A stretch of DNA of 6,699 nucleotides from an uncultured Clostridium sp. (GTDB lineage: Bacteria > Bacillota > Clostridia > TANB77 > CAG-508): the NCBI GenBank assembly GCA_946497585.1, contig CAMMLF010000091.1:1-6699 (forward strand), written 5' to 3'. Shown here piece by piece: positions 1-5,908 of the stretch; positions within the stretch are counted from its first letter, which is position 1; each line of letters starts with the position of its first letter. Under the pieces are notes generated by a model. That model was not told the DNA's origin and ran no database searches. It saw only the letters and a list, made by a program, of their open reading frames with translations. The translations under genes and the position numbers were made by a program.

Positions 1-152
1 TGTCAATAGGGACGCTCCTTTTTGACACAAATTTGAAATGTCAATAGGAACGCTTCTTTTTGACACAAATTTGAAATGTCAATAGGAACGCTTCTTTTTG
101 ATACAAATTTGAAATGTCAATAGGGACGCTCCTTTTTGACACAAAACTTGAA
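1..152. repeat. Four tandem palindromic repeat units, 38-bp period
   Basis: Units begin at 1, 39, 77 and 115. Each starts TGTCAATAGG and contains a 27-nt imperfect palindrome (TGTCAA at the left end, TTGACA at the right) followed by an 11-nt linker that includes the 8-bp palindrome CAAATTTG at 28-35, 66-73 and 104-111. The fourth linker is altered (ACAAAACTTG). Units 1 and 4 carry GGGACGCTCC at the stem top, while units 2 and 3 carry GGAACGCTTC. Both forms pair, so a G-C pair has been replaced by A-T. In unit 3 the right end is TTGATA, which still allows a G-T pair. No reading frame is maintained (38 is not a multiple of 3) and no gene lies here. The array sits just past the stop codon of the minus-strand membrane protein gene. 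The class resembles REP- or MITE-like intergenic palindromes; the mobilising enzyme is not in the window. Confidence 0.93.
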
Positions 153-153
153 A

Positions 154-210
154 CGCTGTCAATAAGGAACGTCCCTATTGACATTGACAAGAAACGTCCT
201 ATTGACAGCG
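154..210. repeat. Composite inverted-repeat end of the palindromic array
   Basis: An 11-bp perfect inverted repeat (CGCTGTCAATA at 154-164, TATTGACAGCG at 200-210) encloses a nearly symmetric repeat unit at 157-183 and a degenerate, reverse-oriented unit at 184-207. The 157-183 unit alone folds with 8 bp, one mismatch and 3 bp around a small loop. The two alternatives are mutually exclusive, because 157-164 can pair either with 176-183 or with 200-207. The right edge is 13 bp from the stop codon of the membrane protein gene, so minus-strand transcripts of that gene would run straight into it. There is no clear T-run after the stem on that strand, so I do not call it an intrinsic terminator, though a 3'-end stabilising or terminating role is possible. 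Confidence 0.85.
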
Positions 211-223
211 TAATTTTTCATTT

Positions 224-1534
224 TTAATCTAATTTTGCACCGCAAGTTGTGCAATATGTTGCGTCAGATGTATTTTCTGCACCGCATCTCTTACAATATT
301 TTTTCAAGCCTGTTACTACTGTTGAATTTACTATATTGTTTGTATTCTCTGTATTTACTGTTTCTTTCTCAGCAGTATTATTTATATTAGAAGTTGTTTG
401 TTCATTATTTACCGGTTGATTGTTTACTGTTTGATTTGCAGGATTATTTACTGGCTGACTATTATACATTTGATTTGTAGCATTATTTACTGTATTTGCA
501 CCAACGACAGTTGCATTTGTTTGCACTTGACCAGCTGTTCCAGCAGTTGCATTTACATATGTTCTAGGTCCTTTTTCTTCTTCTAGATCTCTATAGAATG
601 CAAGTACAGAGAATGTGATATATGGCATTAATATAATTGTTCCAGCATATGATGCAATTGATGAAAGTATAGGGCTTGCTAATACTAATACACCTGATAC
701 AAATGCTATTAATATTGACCATCCTATAAATGATAGTACTAAGCAGAATAATCTACCTCTATTACCTACCATTAATCTTTCACTTTCTAATACAGCATCT
801 TTTGCTTCAATACCTTCATTTTTCACTGCAACATAGTAAGATAATGCATATAGTAAAGATTTTCTAATAAACAAAACTATAAATACTATATAAACTATCA
901 ATCCTACAAAAATTCCAATTACAAATGCTACTGATGCTCCCGCAATAGCTCCAACTAGCACTGAGCTAGCATAGTCATCATAGTATTGACTATAATATTC
1001 ATCATATGCATCTTGATAATCATCATAATTGTAGTTATAATCATAATAATCGTCATAATCATAGTCGTAGCTATAGTCATATGGATAGCTATAGCTTCCT
1101 GCTAAATAGTCTTTGTTTGTGGTATTTAAAGTTGTATTTAATATAGATGTCATTGCAGATGAATATAAAGCTACGCCAAGTGATATTATTAATATTATGG
1201 CTATAACAAAAATTAATATATATACCCAACATTTTTTGATAATATTCCACGTAAGTTTCCAACTGTATCCAAAATGTTTAAATCCTACTGTTAAGAAGTC
1301 TGTCACTTCAACTTTATCCCCATTTTTTAAATGGTAATATGAATATGCTAATCCATATGATATAGCTGGTGCTATTATTATTAGTGCTATTGATAATATT
1401 CCTAAAGTAAATCCAGATAAAATATTAATTGCTATTAAAATTACTGTATAAATTAGTGATATTAAAAGTGCTGTTTTCCACTTTCCTGTAAGTGATTCTC
1501 TTGCTTCTTTTCTTGCTTCACTTGCTCTTATCAT
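224..1534 (-). CDS. DUF975-like six-helix membrane protein with C-terminal zinc ribbon
   Basis: The 436-residue product has an N-terminal basic segment (IRASEARKEARESLTGKWK) typical of DUF975 membrane proteins, whose biochemical function is unknown. Hydrophobic segments lie near residues 22-39, 42-61, 103-125, 192-223, 262-286 and 292-313. Positive charges place the N-terminus and the tail in the cytoplasm. Between helices 3 and 4 is a Tyr/Asp-rich loop (146-189) predicted to face outward. After helix 6 comes an Asn/Thr/Val-rich linker (about 329-409) and a four-cysteine zinc ribbon: Cys414, Cys417, Cys428 and Cys431 in the pattern CKRCG...CTTCG. The ATG at 1534 is preferred because GGGGGG lies 8 nt upstream. 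An upstream in-frame ATG at 1567 has no ribosome-binding site and would sit only about 14 nt from the predicted transcription start. The gene appears to have its own promoter. Family assignment is by recalled sequence pattern and is moderately sure; the topology is inferred. Confidence 0.85.
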   Translation of the reverse strand: MIRASEARKEARESLTGKWKTALLISLIYTVILIAINILSGFTLGILSIALIIIAPAISYGLAYSYYHLKNGDKVEVTDFLTVGFKHFGYSWKLTWNIIKKCWVYILIFVIAIILIISLGVALYSSAMTSILNTTLNTTNKDYLAGSYSYPYDYSYDYDYDDYYDYNYNYDDYQDAYDEYYSQYYDDYASSVLVGAIAGASVAFVIGIFVGLIVYIVFIVLFIRKSLLYALSYYVAVKNEGIEAKDAVLESERLMVGNRGRLFCLVLSFIGWSILIAFVSGVLVLASPILSSIASYAGTIILMPYITFSVLAFYRDLEEEKGPRTYVNATAGTAGQVQTNATVVGANTVNNATNQMYNSQPVNNPANQTVNNQPVNNEQTTSNINNTAEKETVNTENTNNIVNSTVVTGLKKYCKRCGAENTSDATYCTTCGAKLD

Positions 1535-1542
1535 TTTATTTA

Positions 1543-1548
1543 CCCCCC
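1543..1548 (-). promoter_or_regulatory. Ribosome-binding site deciding the membrane protein start
   Basis: GGGGGG (within AAAAGGGGGGT on the minus strand) sits 8 nt before the ATG at 1534. It supports that codon over the upstream ATG at 1567, which has only AT-rich sequence before it. Confidence 0.7.
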
Positions 1549-1587
1549 TTTTAATAATGTGTACCATTATTATTTAATCTAATTACA

Positions 1588-1616
1588 ATTTTACATTAAG
1601 TAATGATAATAATCAA
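1588..1616 (-). promoter_or_regulatory. Candidate sigma-A promoter for the membrane protein gene
   Basis: On the minus strand a -35 box TTGATT (1611-1616) is separated by exactly 17 bp from a -10 box TAAAAT (1588-1593). The start of transcription would fall near 1581, giving a leader of about 47 nt before the ATG at 1534. It lies in the 152-bp gap after fmt, so the membrane protein can be expressed independently of the fmt cluster. AT-rich DNA produces chance matches, so this remains a prediction. Confidence 0.5.
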
Positions 1617-1686
1617 CATTTTTTGACATTTTTTCAACTATTCAACTTAGAAATTTTTACCTACTTATTGAATTGTAACTTAGAAA

Positions 1687-2847
1687 TTATTCAAATATTT
1701 CACCTGCTTGCAATTTATTTCCATTCAAGAAGTTTTTATAATCCATTTTCTTGGCATTTTCGCCTTGAAGTTCCAATACTTTTATAAAGCCATCTCCTGT
1801 TTTTATAAATATGCCTTTTTTATTATCTGCAAAAGCTATCGTTCCTGGCTCTATTTTTTTCATTCTGCCTTCATATTCTTTTATTTCTGGAAATATTTTT
1901 TCTAACTCTTCTATTGGCATTATATCAATTTTCCAGAATTTTATTTTTTTTCCGTCTAAAAAAGAATATGCGCCCATTATTGGATTTAGACCTCTAACTA
2001 GATTTTTTATTTCTTTTGATTTTTTGTTCCAATCTATTTTTGCCATTTCTTTTTCAATCATTGGTGCTAAAGTATAGTTTTCTCCTTGTTTTTCTGCTCC
2101 AACAATTTTTTTAACTTTTTCTAGTATTTCATTATTTGTTTTACAATAATCATTTTGTGTTGTTTCATTTTTCTCACTCAAATTATTATTCATGTTTTCA
2201 CAATTATTGCTTTTTAAATTATTGTTTGCCACACTTTTTGTTTTTTCTTGCTTATTTTTGTCTTCTTCTTGTTCAATTTGTTCTTTTGCCTGTTCTATTT
2301 TTTCAATAGTTTTTACTAGGAGTTTTGCTCCTATTTTAGATAGTCTATCCCACAATTCTCCAGTTGTTTCGTCTTCTCCAATTTCTGTTTCTTCTTTTAA
2401 AATCATATCTCCAGTGTCCATGCCGATGTCCATAAACATTGTAGTTATTCCAGTTCTTTTATCGCCATTTAATACAGCCCATTGAATAGGTGCAGCTCCT
2501 CTATATTCTGGTAATAGCGAGCCATGAACATTGATTGCTCCATACCTTGGAATGTCTAATAATTCCTTTGGCAAAATTTTTCCATATGCAACTACGCATA
2601 GTAAGTCTGGATTTAAAGCTTTTATTTCTTCTATAAATTCTGTATTGTTTCTTACTTTTGTTGGTTGATAAATTTTTAAATTCTTTTCTAAAGCAAATTC
2701 TTTTACAGGAGAAGCAATCATTTTCATTCCTCTGCCTTTTGGCTTATCTGGATTTGTTACAACAGCTAATACTTCATTTTTACTATTGTAAACTGCTTCT
2801 AATGATTCTTTTGCAAAATCTGGGGTTCCCATGAATACAATTTTCAT
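1687..2847 (-). CDS. fmt: Methionyl-tRNA formyltransferase with linker insertion
   Basis: Fmt transfers the formyl group of 10-formyl-THF to the amino group of methionine on initiator tRNA in the cytoplasm. The N-terminal start MKIVFMGTPDFA is the classic family signature. The catalytic core is visible as NVHGSLLPEYRGAAP (Asn106, His108) and MDTGD (Asp144), matching the Asn/His/Asp triad of formyltransferases. The C-terminal tRNA-binding domain starts near APMIEKE (261) and includes IDWNK, RGLNP and GAYSF. At 386 residues it is longer than the usual 310 or so. Most of the excess is a Glu/Gln/Lys then Asn/Lys-rich stretch at about 187-250 between the two domains, plus a smaller one near 309-332. 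The frame is intact, so this is an insertion, not a frameshift. The ATG has GAAAGGA 6 nt upstream. It lies 36 bp after def and is probably cotranscribed with it. Confidence 0.97.
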   Translation of the reverse strand: MKIVFMGTPDFAKESLEAVYNSKNEVLAVVTNPDKPKGRGMKMIASPVKEFALEKNLKIYQPTKVRNNTEFIEEIKALNPDLLCVVAYGKILPKELLDIPRYGAINVHGSLLPEYRGAAPIQWAVLNGDKRTGITTMFMDIGMDTGDMILKEETEIGEDETTGELWDRLSKIGAKLLVKTIEKIEQAKEQIEQEEDKNKQEKTKSVANNNLKSNNCENMNNNLSEKNETTQNDYCKTNNEILEKVKKIVGAEKQGENYTLAPMIEKEMAKIDWNKKSKEIKNLVRGLNPIMGAYSFLDGKKIKFWKIDIMPIEELEKIFPEIKEYEGRMKKIEPGTIAFADNKKGIFIKTGDGFIKVLELQGENAKKMDYKNFLNGNKLQAGEIFE

Positions 2848-2883
2848 ACTTTTTCCTTTCTCTGGTTGAAAAATAATTCTTAA

Positions 2884-3363
2884 TTATTTTTCTTCAGGTT
2901 CAATATACTGCATAGTTCCCGGTTCCATTATATCTATAAACAATTTTCCATCTAAATGGTCTATTTCGTGTGCTAAAGCTTGAGCCAAAAGTTCTTTTCC
3001 TTTTACAGTTATTTTTTTGCCATTCTCATCTAAAGCTTTAACTGTAACTTCCATAGGTCTTATTACTTTAGCAAATTGGTTTGGAAAACTTAAGCATCCT
3101 TCTTCCACTTCTTGTTCACCTTTTGCTTTTACAATAACAGGATTTATAAGTTTTAATGGTTTATTTCCGTCATATAAATCTATGGCTACTAGTCTTTTTA
3201 GTATACCCACTTGTACAGCAGATATTCCAACGCCATTAGATGCATGCATAGTTTCTACCATATCCTCTAAAAGTTCTCTTATTCTGTCATCTATTACTTC
3301 GACTTCTCTTGATTTTTTTCTTAAGATTTCATCTCCGTCTTTTCTTATTTCGCGTATTGCCAT
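2884..3363 (-). CDS. def: Peptide deformylase
   Basis: Def is a metalloenzyme that removes the N-formyl group from nascent polypeptides, reversing the modification placed by Fmt on initiator tRNA. All three family motifs are present in this 159-residue protein: GVGISAVQ (44-51), EGCLS (88-92) with metal ligand Cys90, and HEIDH (132-136) with metal ligands His132 and His136 and catalytic Glu133. Motif I differs slightly from the usual GxGxAAxQ because Ser48 replaces the first Ala. The length is normal for the short, Gram-positive-type enzymes. The start at 3363 is well supported by AGGAGG 6 nt upstream. It lies between priA and fmt, 36 bp before fmt, an order common in Firmicutes, and is probably translated from the same message as fmt. 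Confidence 0.98.
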   Translation of the reverse strand: MAIREIRKDGDEILRKKSREVEVIDDRIRELLEDMVETMHASNGVGISAVQVGILKRLVAIDLYDGNKPLKLINPVIVKAKGEQEVEEGCLSFPNQFAKVIRPMEVTVKALDENGKKITVKGKELLAQALAHEIDHLDGKLFIDIMEPGTMQYIEPEEK

Positions 3364-3369
3364 GATTTT

Positions 3370-3375
3370 CCTCCT
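3370..3375 (-). promoter_or_regulatory. Strong Shine-Dalgarno site of def
   Basis: A perfect AGGAGG (within AGAGGAGG on the minus strand) lies 6 nt before the def ATG. It fixes the start and predicts efficient translation initiation. Confidence 0.85.
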
Positions 3376-3415
3376 CTTATTAGTACTAAAAAGATAAAAT
3401 TAGCCGTTAAAAAAG

Positions 3416-3517
3416 AATTGTGCTTTTAGCTAGGCGTTCAAAAAAGAAATACCGGAAGCGTATATTGCTATACGATGAGGATTTTCTTTTGAAGAACAAC
3501 GACGCTAAAACGCAATT
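3416..3517. repeat. 102-bp imperfect palindrome between priA and def
   Basis: The ends AATTG (3416-3420) and CAATT (3513-3517) pair, followed by TTTTAGC (3424-3430) with GCTAAAA (3504-3510), then CGTT (3435-3438) with AACG (3498-3501). Further in, AAAAGAAA (3442-3449) pairs with TTTCTTTT (3483-3490). At the top is a perfect 6-bp stem CGTATA/TATACG (3459-3464, 3469-3474) with loop TTGC. Small bulges separate the stems. It starts 12 bp after the priA stop. On the minus strand the base of the stem is followed by C then six T (3414-3409), so it could act as an intrinsic terminator for priA or an attenuator ahead of def. It could equally be a decayed palindromic mobile element. It occupies most of the 166-bp gap, and I see no convincing def promoter here. 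Confidence 0.8.
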
Positions 3518-3529
3518 ATTTTTCAACTA

Positions 3530-5749
3530 TTACAACATATTATTAGGATTCAACTCTATATTAACCCTTGCCGTCTTCGTTTTCATATTTAAAAATGTAT
3601 CATATGCATCTGTGAGTAAATTATTAACTCTGTCATCATATTTACATTTTATAAGCATACGCCATCTATACCTATCTTTAATTCTGTCTATTGGTGATGG
3701 CACTGGGCTATATAGAAGTAATCCGAACTTTTCATTTATTACTCTTTGTTTTAAATATGTGTGCAAATCTTTTGCAACTTTTTTAAGTTCTGACATATTT
3801 TTTGCAGACATATCTATTACTATTATATCGCAAAATGGCGGATATTTCAATTGTTTTCTTAGTTCAATTTCGGTATTATAAAATAAATCATAATCTTGAG
3901 CTTTTGAATATTCTATTGCATAATTATCCGGATTATATGTTTGAATAATTACTCTTCCTTCATACTCTCCTCTTCCTGCTCTACCCGCAACTTGGGTTAA
4001 TGTTTGGAATGTTCTTTCATTTGCTCTATAATCACCAAAATTCAAACTACTATCTGCTGCTACAACGCCAACTAAAGTAACATTTGGGAAATGGTGTCCT
4101 TTTACAACCATTTGTGTTCCAATTAAAATATCTATATTTTCATTTCTGAATTTATCTAATATTTCTTCATGAGAATTCTTTTTTGAAACTGTATCCACGT
4201 CCATTCTAATTGTTGTGGCTTCTGGGAAAAGATTGTGTACCTCATCTTCTAACCTTTGAGTTCCTGCTCCAAAATATTTTATATTTTGGCTATGGCATTC
4301 TGGGCAAGTTTTTACTACCGGCTCTTCATAACCACAATAGTGACATTTTAGCTTATTTTCATTTTTATGATAAGTCATCGTGATATTACATCTTTTACAT
4401 TTAACTGTATATCCACAATCTCTGCACATAATGAAGGTTGAAAATCCTCTTCTATTTAAAAATAAAATAGTTTGAGTTTTGGTTAATAAATTTTTTTCAA
4501 TTTCTTTTTTTAAAGTCTCACTTATCATTGATTTATTGCCATTTGCTAGTTCTTGTCTTAAGTCAACCACTTTAACAGCTGGTAAATTTGCATTATTAGC
4601 TCTTTTCGTAAGAGTCAAAAGTGTCATTTCTCCATTTTGTGCTTTATAGTATGATTTCATATCTGGTGTGGCACTACCAAGTAAAAGAGGAATATTATTT
4701 GATTTTGCCAAATATTCAGCTACTTCCCTGGCATCATATCTTGGACTCATTTCAGACTGATAAGATTCGTCATGCTCTTCATCAATAATTATTAGTCCCA
4801 AATTTACAGCTGGTGCAAAAATTGCAGACCTTGCTCCAATTATTATTTTAGCTTTTCCTTCTTTAATTTTGTTCCACTGGTCATATCTTTCCCCTATAGA
4901 TAGTTTACTATGTAAAACTGCAATTTGTTCATCTCCAAATCTAGCAATAAATCTATCTACTGTTTGCGGTGTTAGTGAAATTTCTGGAACCAACATTATG
5001 CTACTTTTATTTTCTTTCAGCATTTTTTCAATGAGTTGCAAATATATTTCTGTTTTTCCTGAACCAGTTACGCCATATAGCAAATACTCGCCACTATCTT
5101 TAATTTGCGAAATTGCTGTTTGCTGTTCATCTGTAAGTTTTAAATCATGAGTTTTGCTTTCTACTTTGTGCATAAATGGATTTCTTTCCACTTTTTGCTC
5201 ATTTATCTCTAAATATCCATTTTTGACTAAAGTATTTACTATGCTTCTTGTTCCATCTGTAAAAATTTCTATATCTTGCATAGTTGCTGAATCATTTCTC
5301 ATTAAAAAATCTAATATATTTTTTTGCTTTTCCGATTTTATTTTTCCAGTTTCTATGTCTTCTTCTATTTCATCTTGAGATTTGGCTAAATATATTAGAT
5401 TTATAGTTCTATCTTTAACTCTGGTTTCAATATTTTTGCTTGTTGTACCTGGAGCAAGCATTAATCTCAAACAATCTGAAACATTACAAATATATCTTTT
5501 TGCCATCCACTTTGCTAAATTTATATATTCTTCTTTTATGCTTGCATCTTGCACATTTAAGATTGGTTTTATTTTATAGTCTGATTTTTCTTTAATACCA
5601 ATCACAATGCCTTCTTCAGGAGTTTTTTTATTTCCAAATGGCACAAAAACTCTACTACCTATTTTCACATTTAAATGTTCAGGTATTTCATAATCAAATA
5701 TTCTGTTAAGTGTTTTTACTGTTGATTCAATTATTATTTCTGCGACCAT
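3530..5749 (-). CDS. priA: Primosomal protein N' (PriA helicase)
   Basis: PriA is the 3'-to-5' DNA helicase that recognises stalled forks and reloads the replication machinery. The 739-residue product has the 3'-end-binding domain first (VAEIIIESTVKTLNRIFDYEIP, then VFVPFG). The helicase core carries Walker A GVTGSGKT (226-233), Walker B DEEH (323-326) and GSATPD (358-363), and the later helicase motif QVAGRAGRG lies at 586-594. Eight zinc-binding cysteines (442, 445, 451, 454, 469, 472, 482, 485) form the PriA-specific insertion. The length is normal. The open frame continues 47 codons upstream to a TTG at 5890, but those codons only translate the hairpin and a 12-bp tandem repeat (GKSN copies). 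The ATG at 5749 has GAGAGG 5 nt upstream and begins at the conserved N-terminus, so it is the start. The gene lies downstream of folD and upstream of def. Confidence 0.98.
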   Translation of the reverse strand: MVAEIIIESTVKTLNRIFDYEIPEHLNVKIGSRVFVPFGNKKTPEEGIVIGIKEKSDYKIKPILNVQDASIKEEYINLAKWMAKRYICNVSDCLRLMLAPGTTSKNIETRVKDRTINLIYLAKSQDEIEEDIETGKIKSEKQKNILDFLMRNDSATMQDIEIFTDGTRSIVNTLVKNGYLEINEQKVERNPFMHKVESKTHDLKLTDEQQTAISQIKDSGEYLLYGVTGSGKTEIYLQLIEKMLKENKSSIMLVPEISLTPQTVDRFIARFGDEQIAVLHSKLSIGERYDQWNKIKEGKAKIIIGARSAIFAPAVNLGLIIIDEEHDESYQSEMSPRYDAREVAEYLAKSNNIPLLLGSATPDMKSYYKAQNGEMTLLTLTKRANNANLPAVKVVDLRQELANGNKSMISETLKKEIEKNLLTKTQTILFLNRRGFSTFIMCRDCGYTVKCKRCNITMTYHKNENKLKCHYCGYEEPVVKTCPECHSQNIKYFGAGTQRLEDEVHNLFPEATTIRMDVDTVSKKNSHEEILDKFRNENIDILIGTQMVVKGHHFPNVTLVGVVAADSSLNFGDYRANERTFQTLTQVAGRAGRGEYEGRVIIQTYNPDNYAIEYSKAQDYDLFYNTEIELRKQLKYPPFCDIIVIDMSAKNMSELKKVAKDLHTYLKQRVINEKFGLLLYSPVPSPIDRIKDRYRWRMLIKCKYDDRVNNLLTDAYDTFLNMKTKTARVNIELNPNNML

Positions 5750-5754
5750 TTTTA

Positions 5755-5760
5755 CCTCTC
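5755..5760 (-). promoter_or_regulatory. Ribosome-binding site deciding the priA start
   Basis: GAGAGG on the minus strand lies 5 nt before the ATG at 5749. It marks that codon as the start instead of the TTG at 5890, which lies inside the arm of a hairpin. Confidence 0.75.
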
Positions 5761-5794
5761 TTTTTTCAATTTGTATTTTCCGTTTGGCTTTTTC

Positions 5795-5830
5795 GTTGCT
5801 TTTTCCGTTGCTTTTTCCGTTGCTTTTTCC
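5795..5830. repeat. Three perfect copies of a 12-bp tandem repeat
   Basis: GTTGCTTTTTCC is repeated exactly at 5795-5806, 5807-5818 and 5819-5830, with a degenerate copy just to the left (about 5782-5794). The last copy runs into the left arm of the adjacent hairpin. On the minus strand it reads as GGAAAAAGCAAC, which would encode Gly-Lys-Ser-Asn in the frame of priA. It lies upstream of the supported priA start and is therefore taken as untranslated. Exact copies next to a strong hairpin suggest recent slippage expansion. Confidence 0.95.
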
Positions 5831-5897
5831 GATGGGGACGGTCCTTTTCGTAAAATTTATATAATATTTTACGTTTTGCTCCGTCCCCAACGGAAAA
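5825..5897. repeat. 73-bp hairpin element between folD and priA
   Basis: The outer arms at 5825-5841 and 5881-5897 are complementary at 16 of 17 positions; the mismatch is A5832 opposite A5890. They include GGGGACGG and CCGTCCCC. Inside, after a symmetric 7-by-7 internal loop, CGTAAAAT (5849-5856) pairs with ATTTTACG (5866-5873) around a 9-nt AT loop. The element starts 11 bp after the folD stop. No T-run follows the stem on either strand, so it is not a textbook terminator. GGGACGGTCCTTTT at its left arm resembles the stem top of the repeat array at the left end of the window, pointing to one palindromic family. It could stabilise or process the folD-priA message. Confidence 0.93.
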
Positions 5898-5908
5898 TTT
5901 CTGCCAAT

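Noticed and set aside
1..210. CRISPR array
   Set aside because: The regular period looks CRISPR-like, but the segments between palindromes are nearly identical 11-nt linkers, not unique spacers, and no cas gene is present.
1535..1567. Earlier ATG (1567) as start of the membrane protein
   Set aside because: There is no ribosome-binding site before it and it would lie too close to the predicted transcription start; GGGGGG instead precedes the ATG at 1534.
1644..1688. 12-bp direct repeat AACTTAGAAATT (1644-1655 and 1677-1688) at the end of fmt
   Set aside because: It is a real exact repeat overlapping the fmt stop codon, but in AT-rich DNA a single pair is weak evidence; there is no element between the copies.
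3363..3501. Riboswitch or T-box leader before def
   Set aside because: The gap contains one long palindrome only; I see no T-box sequence or recognisable riboswitch core.
3420..3881. Plus-strand reading frame of 153 codons across the priA-def gap
   Set aside because: It is antisense to the 3' end of priA and to the palindrome, has no ribosome-binding site, and its sequence matches no family I recognise. The other plus-strand frames over folD, priA, def, fmt and the membrane gene are likewise shadows.
5750..5890. PriA N-terminal extension starting at TTG 5890
   Set aside because: The added residues are translated hairpin and tandem repeat, no Shine-Dalgarno site precedes the TTG, and the ATG at 5749 has both a good site and the conserved N-terminus.
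5825..5897. Intrinsic terminator of folD
   Set aside because: The stem is strong, but neither strand has a T-run after it; the sequence after the stem on the minus strand is GCAACGG.
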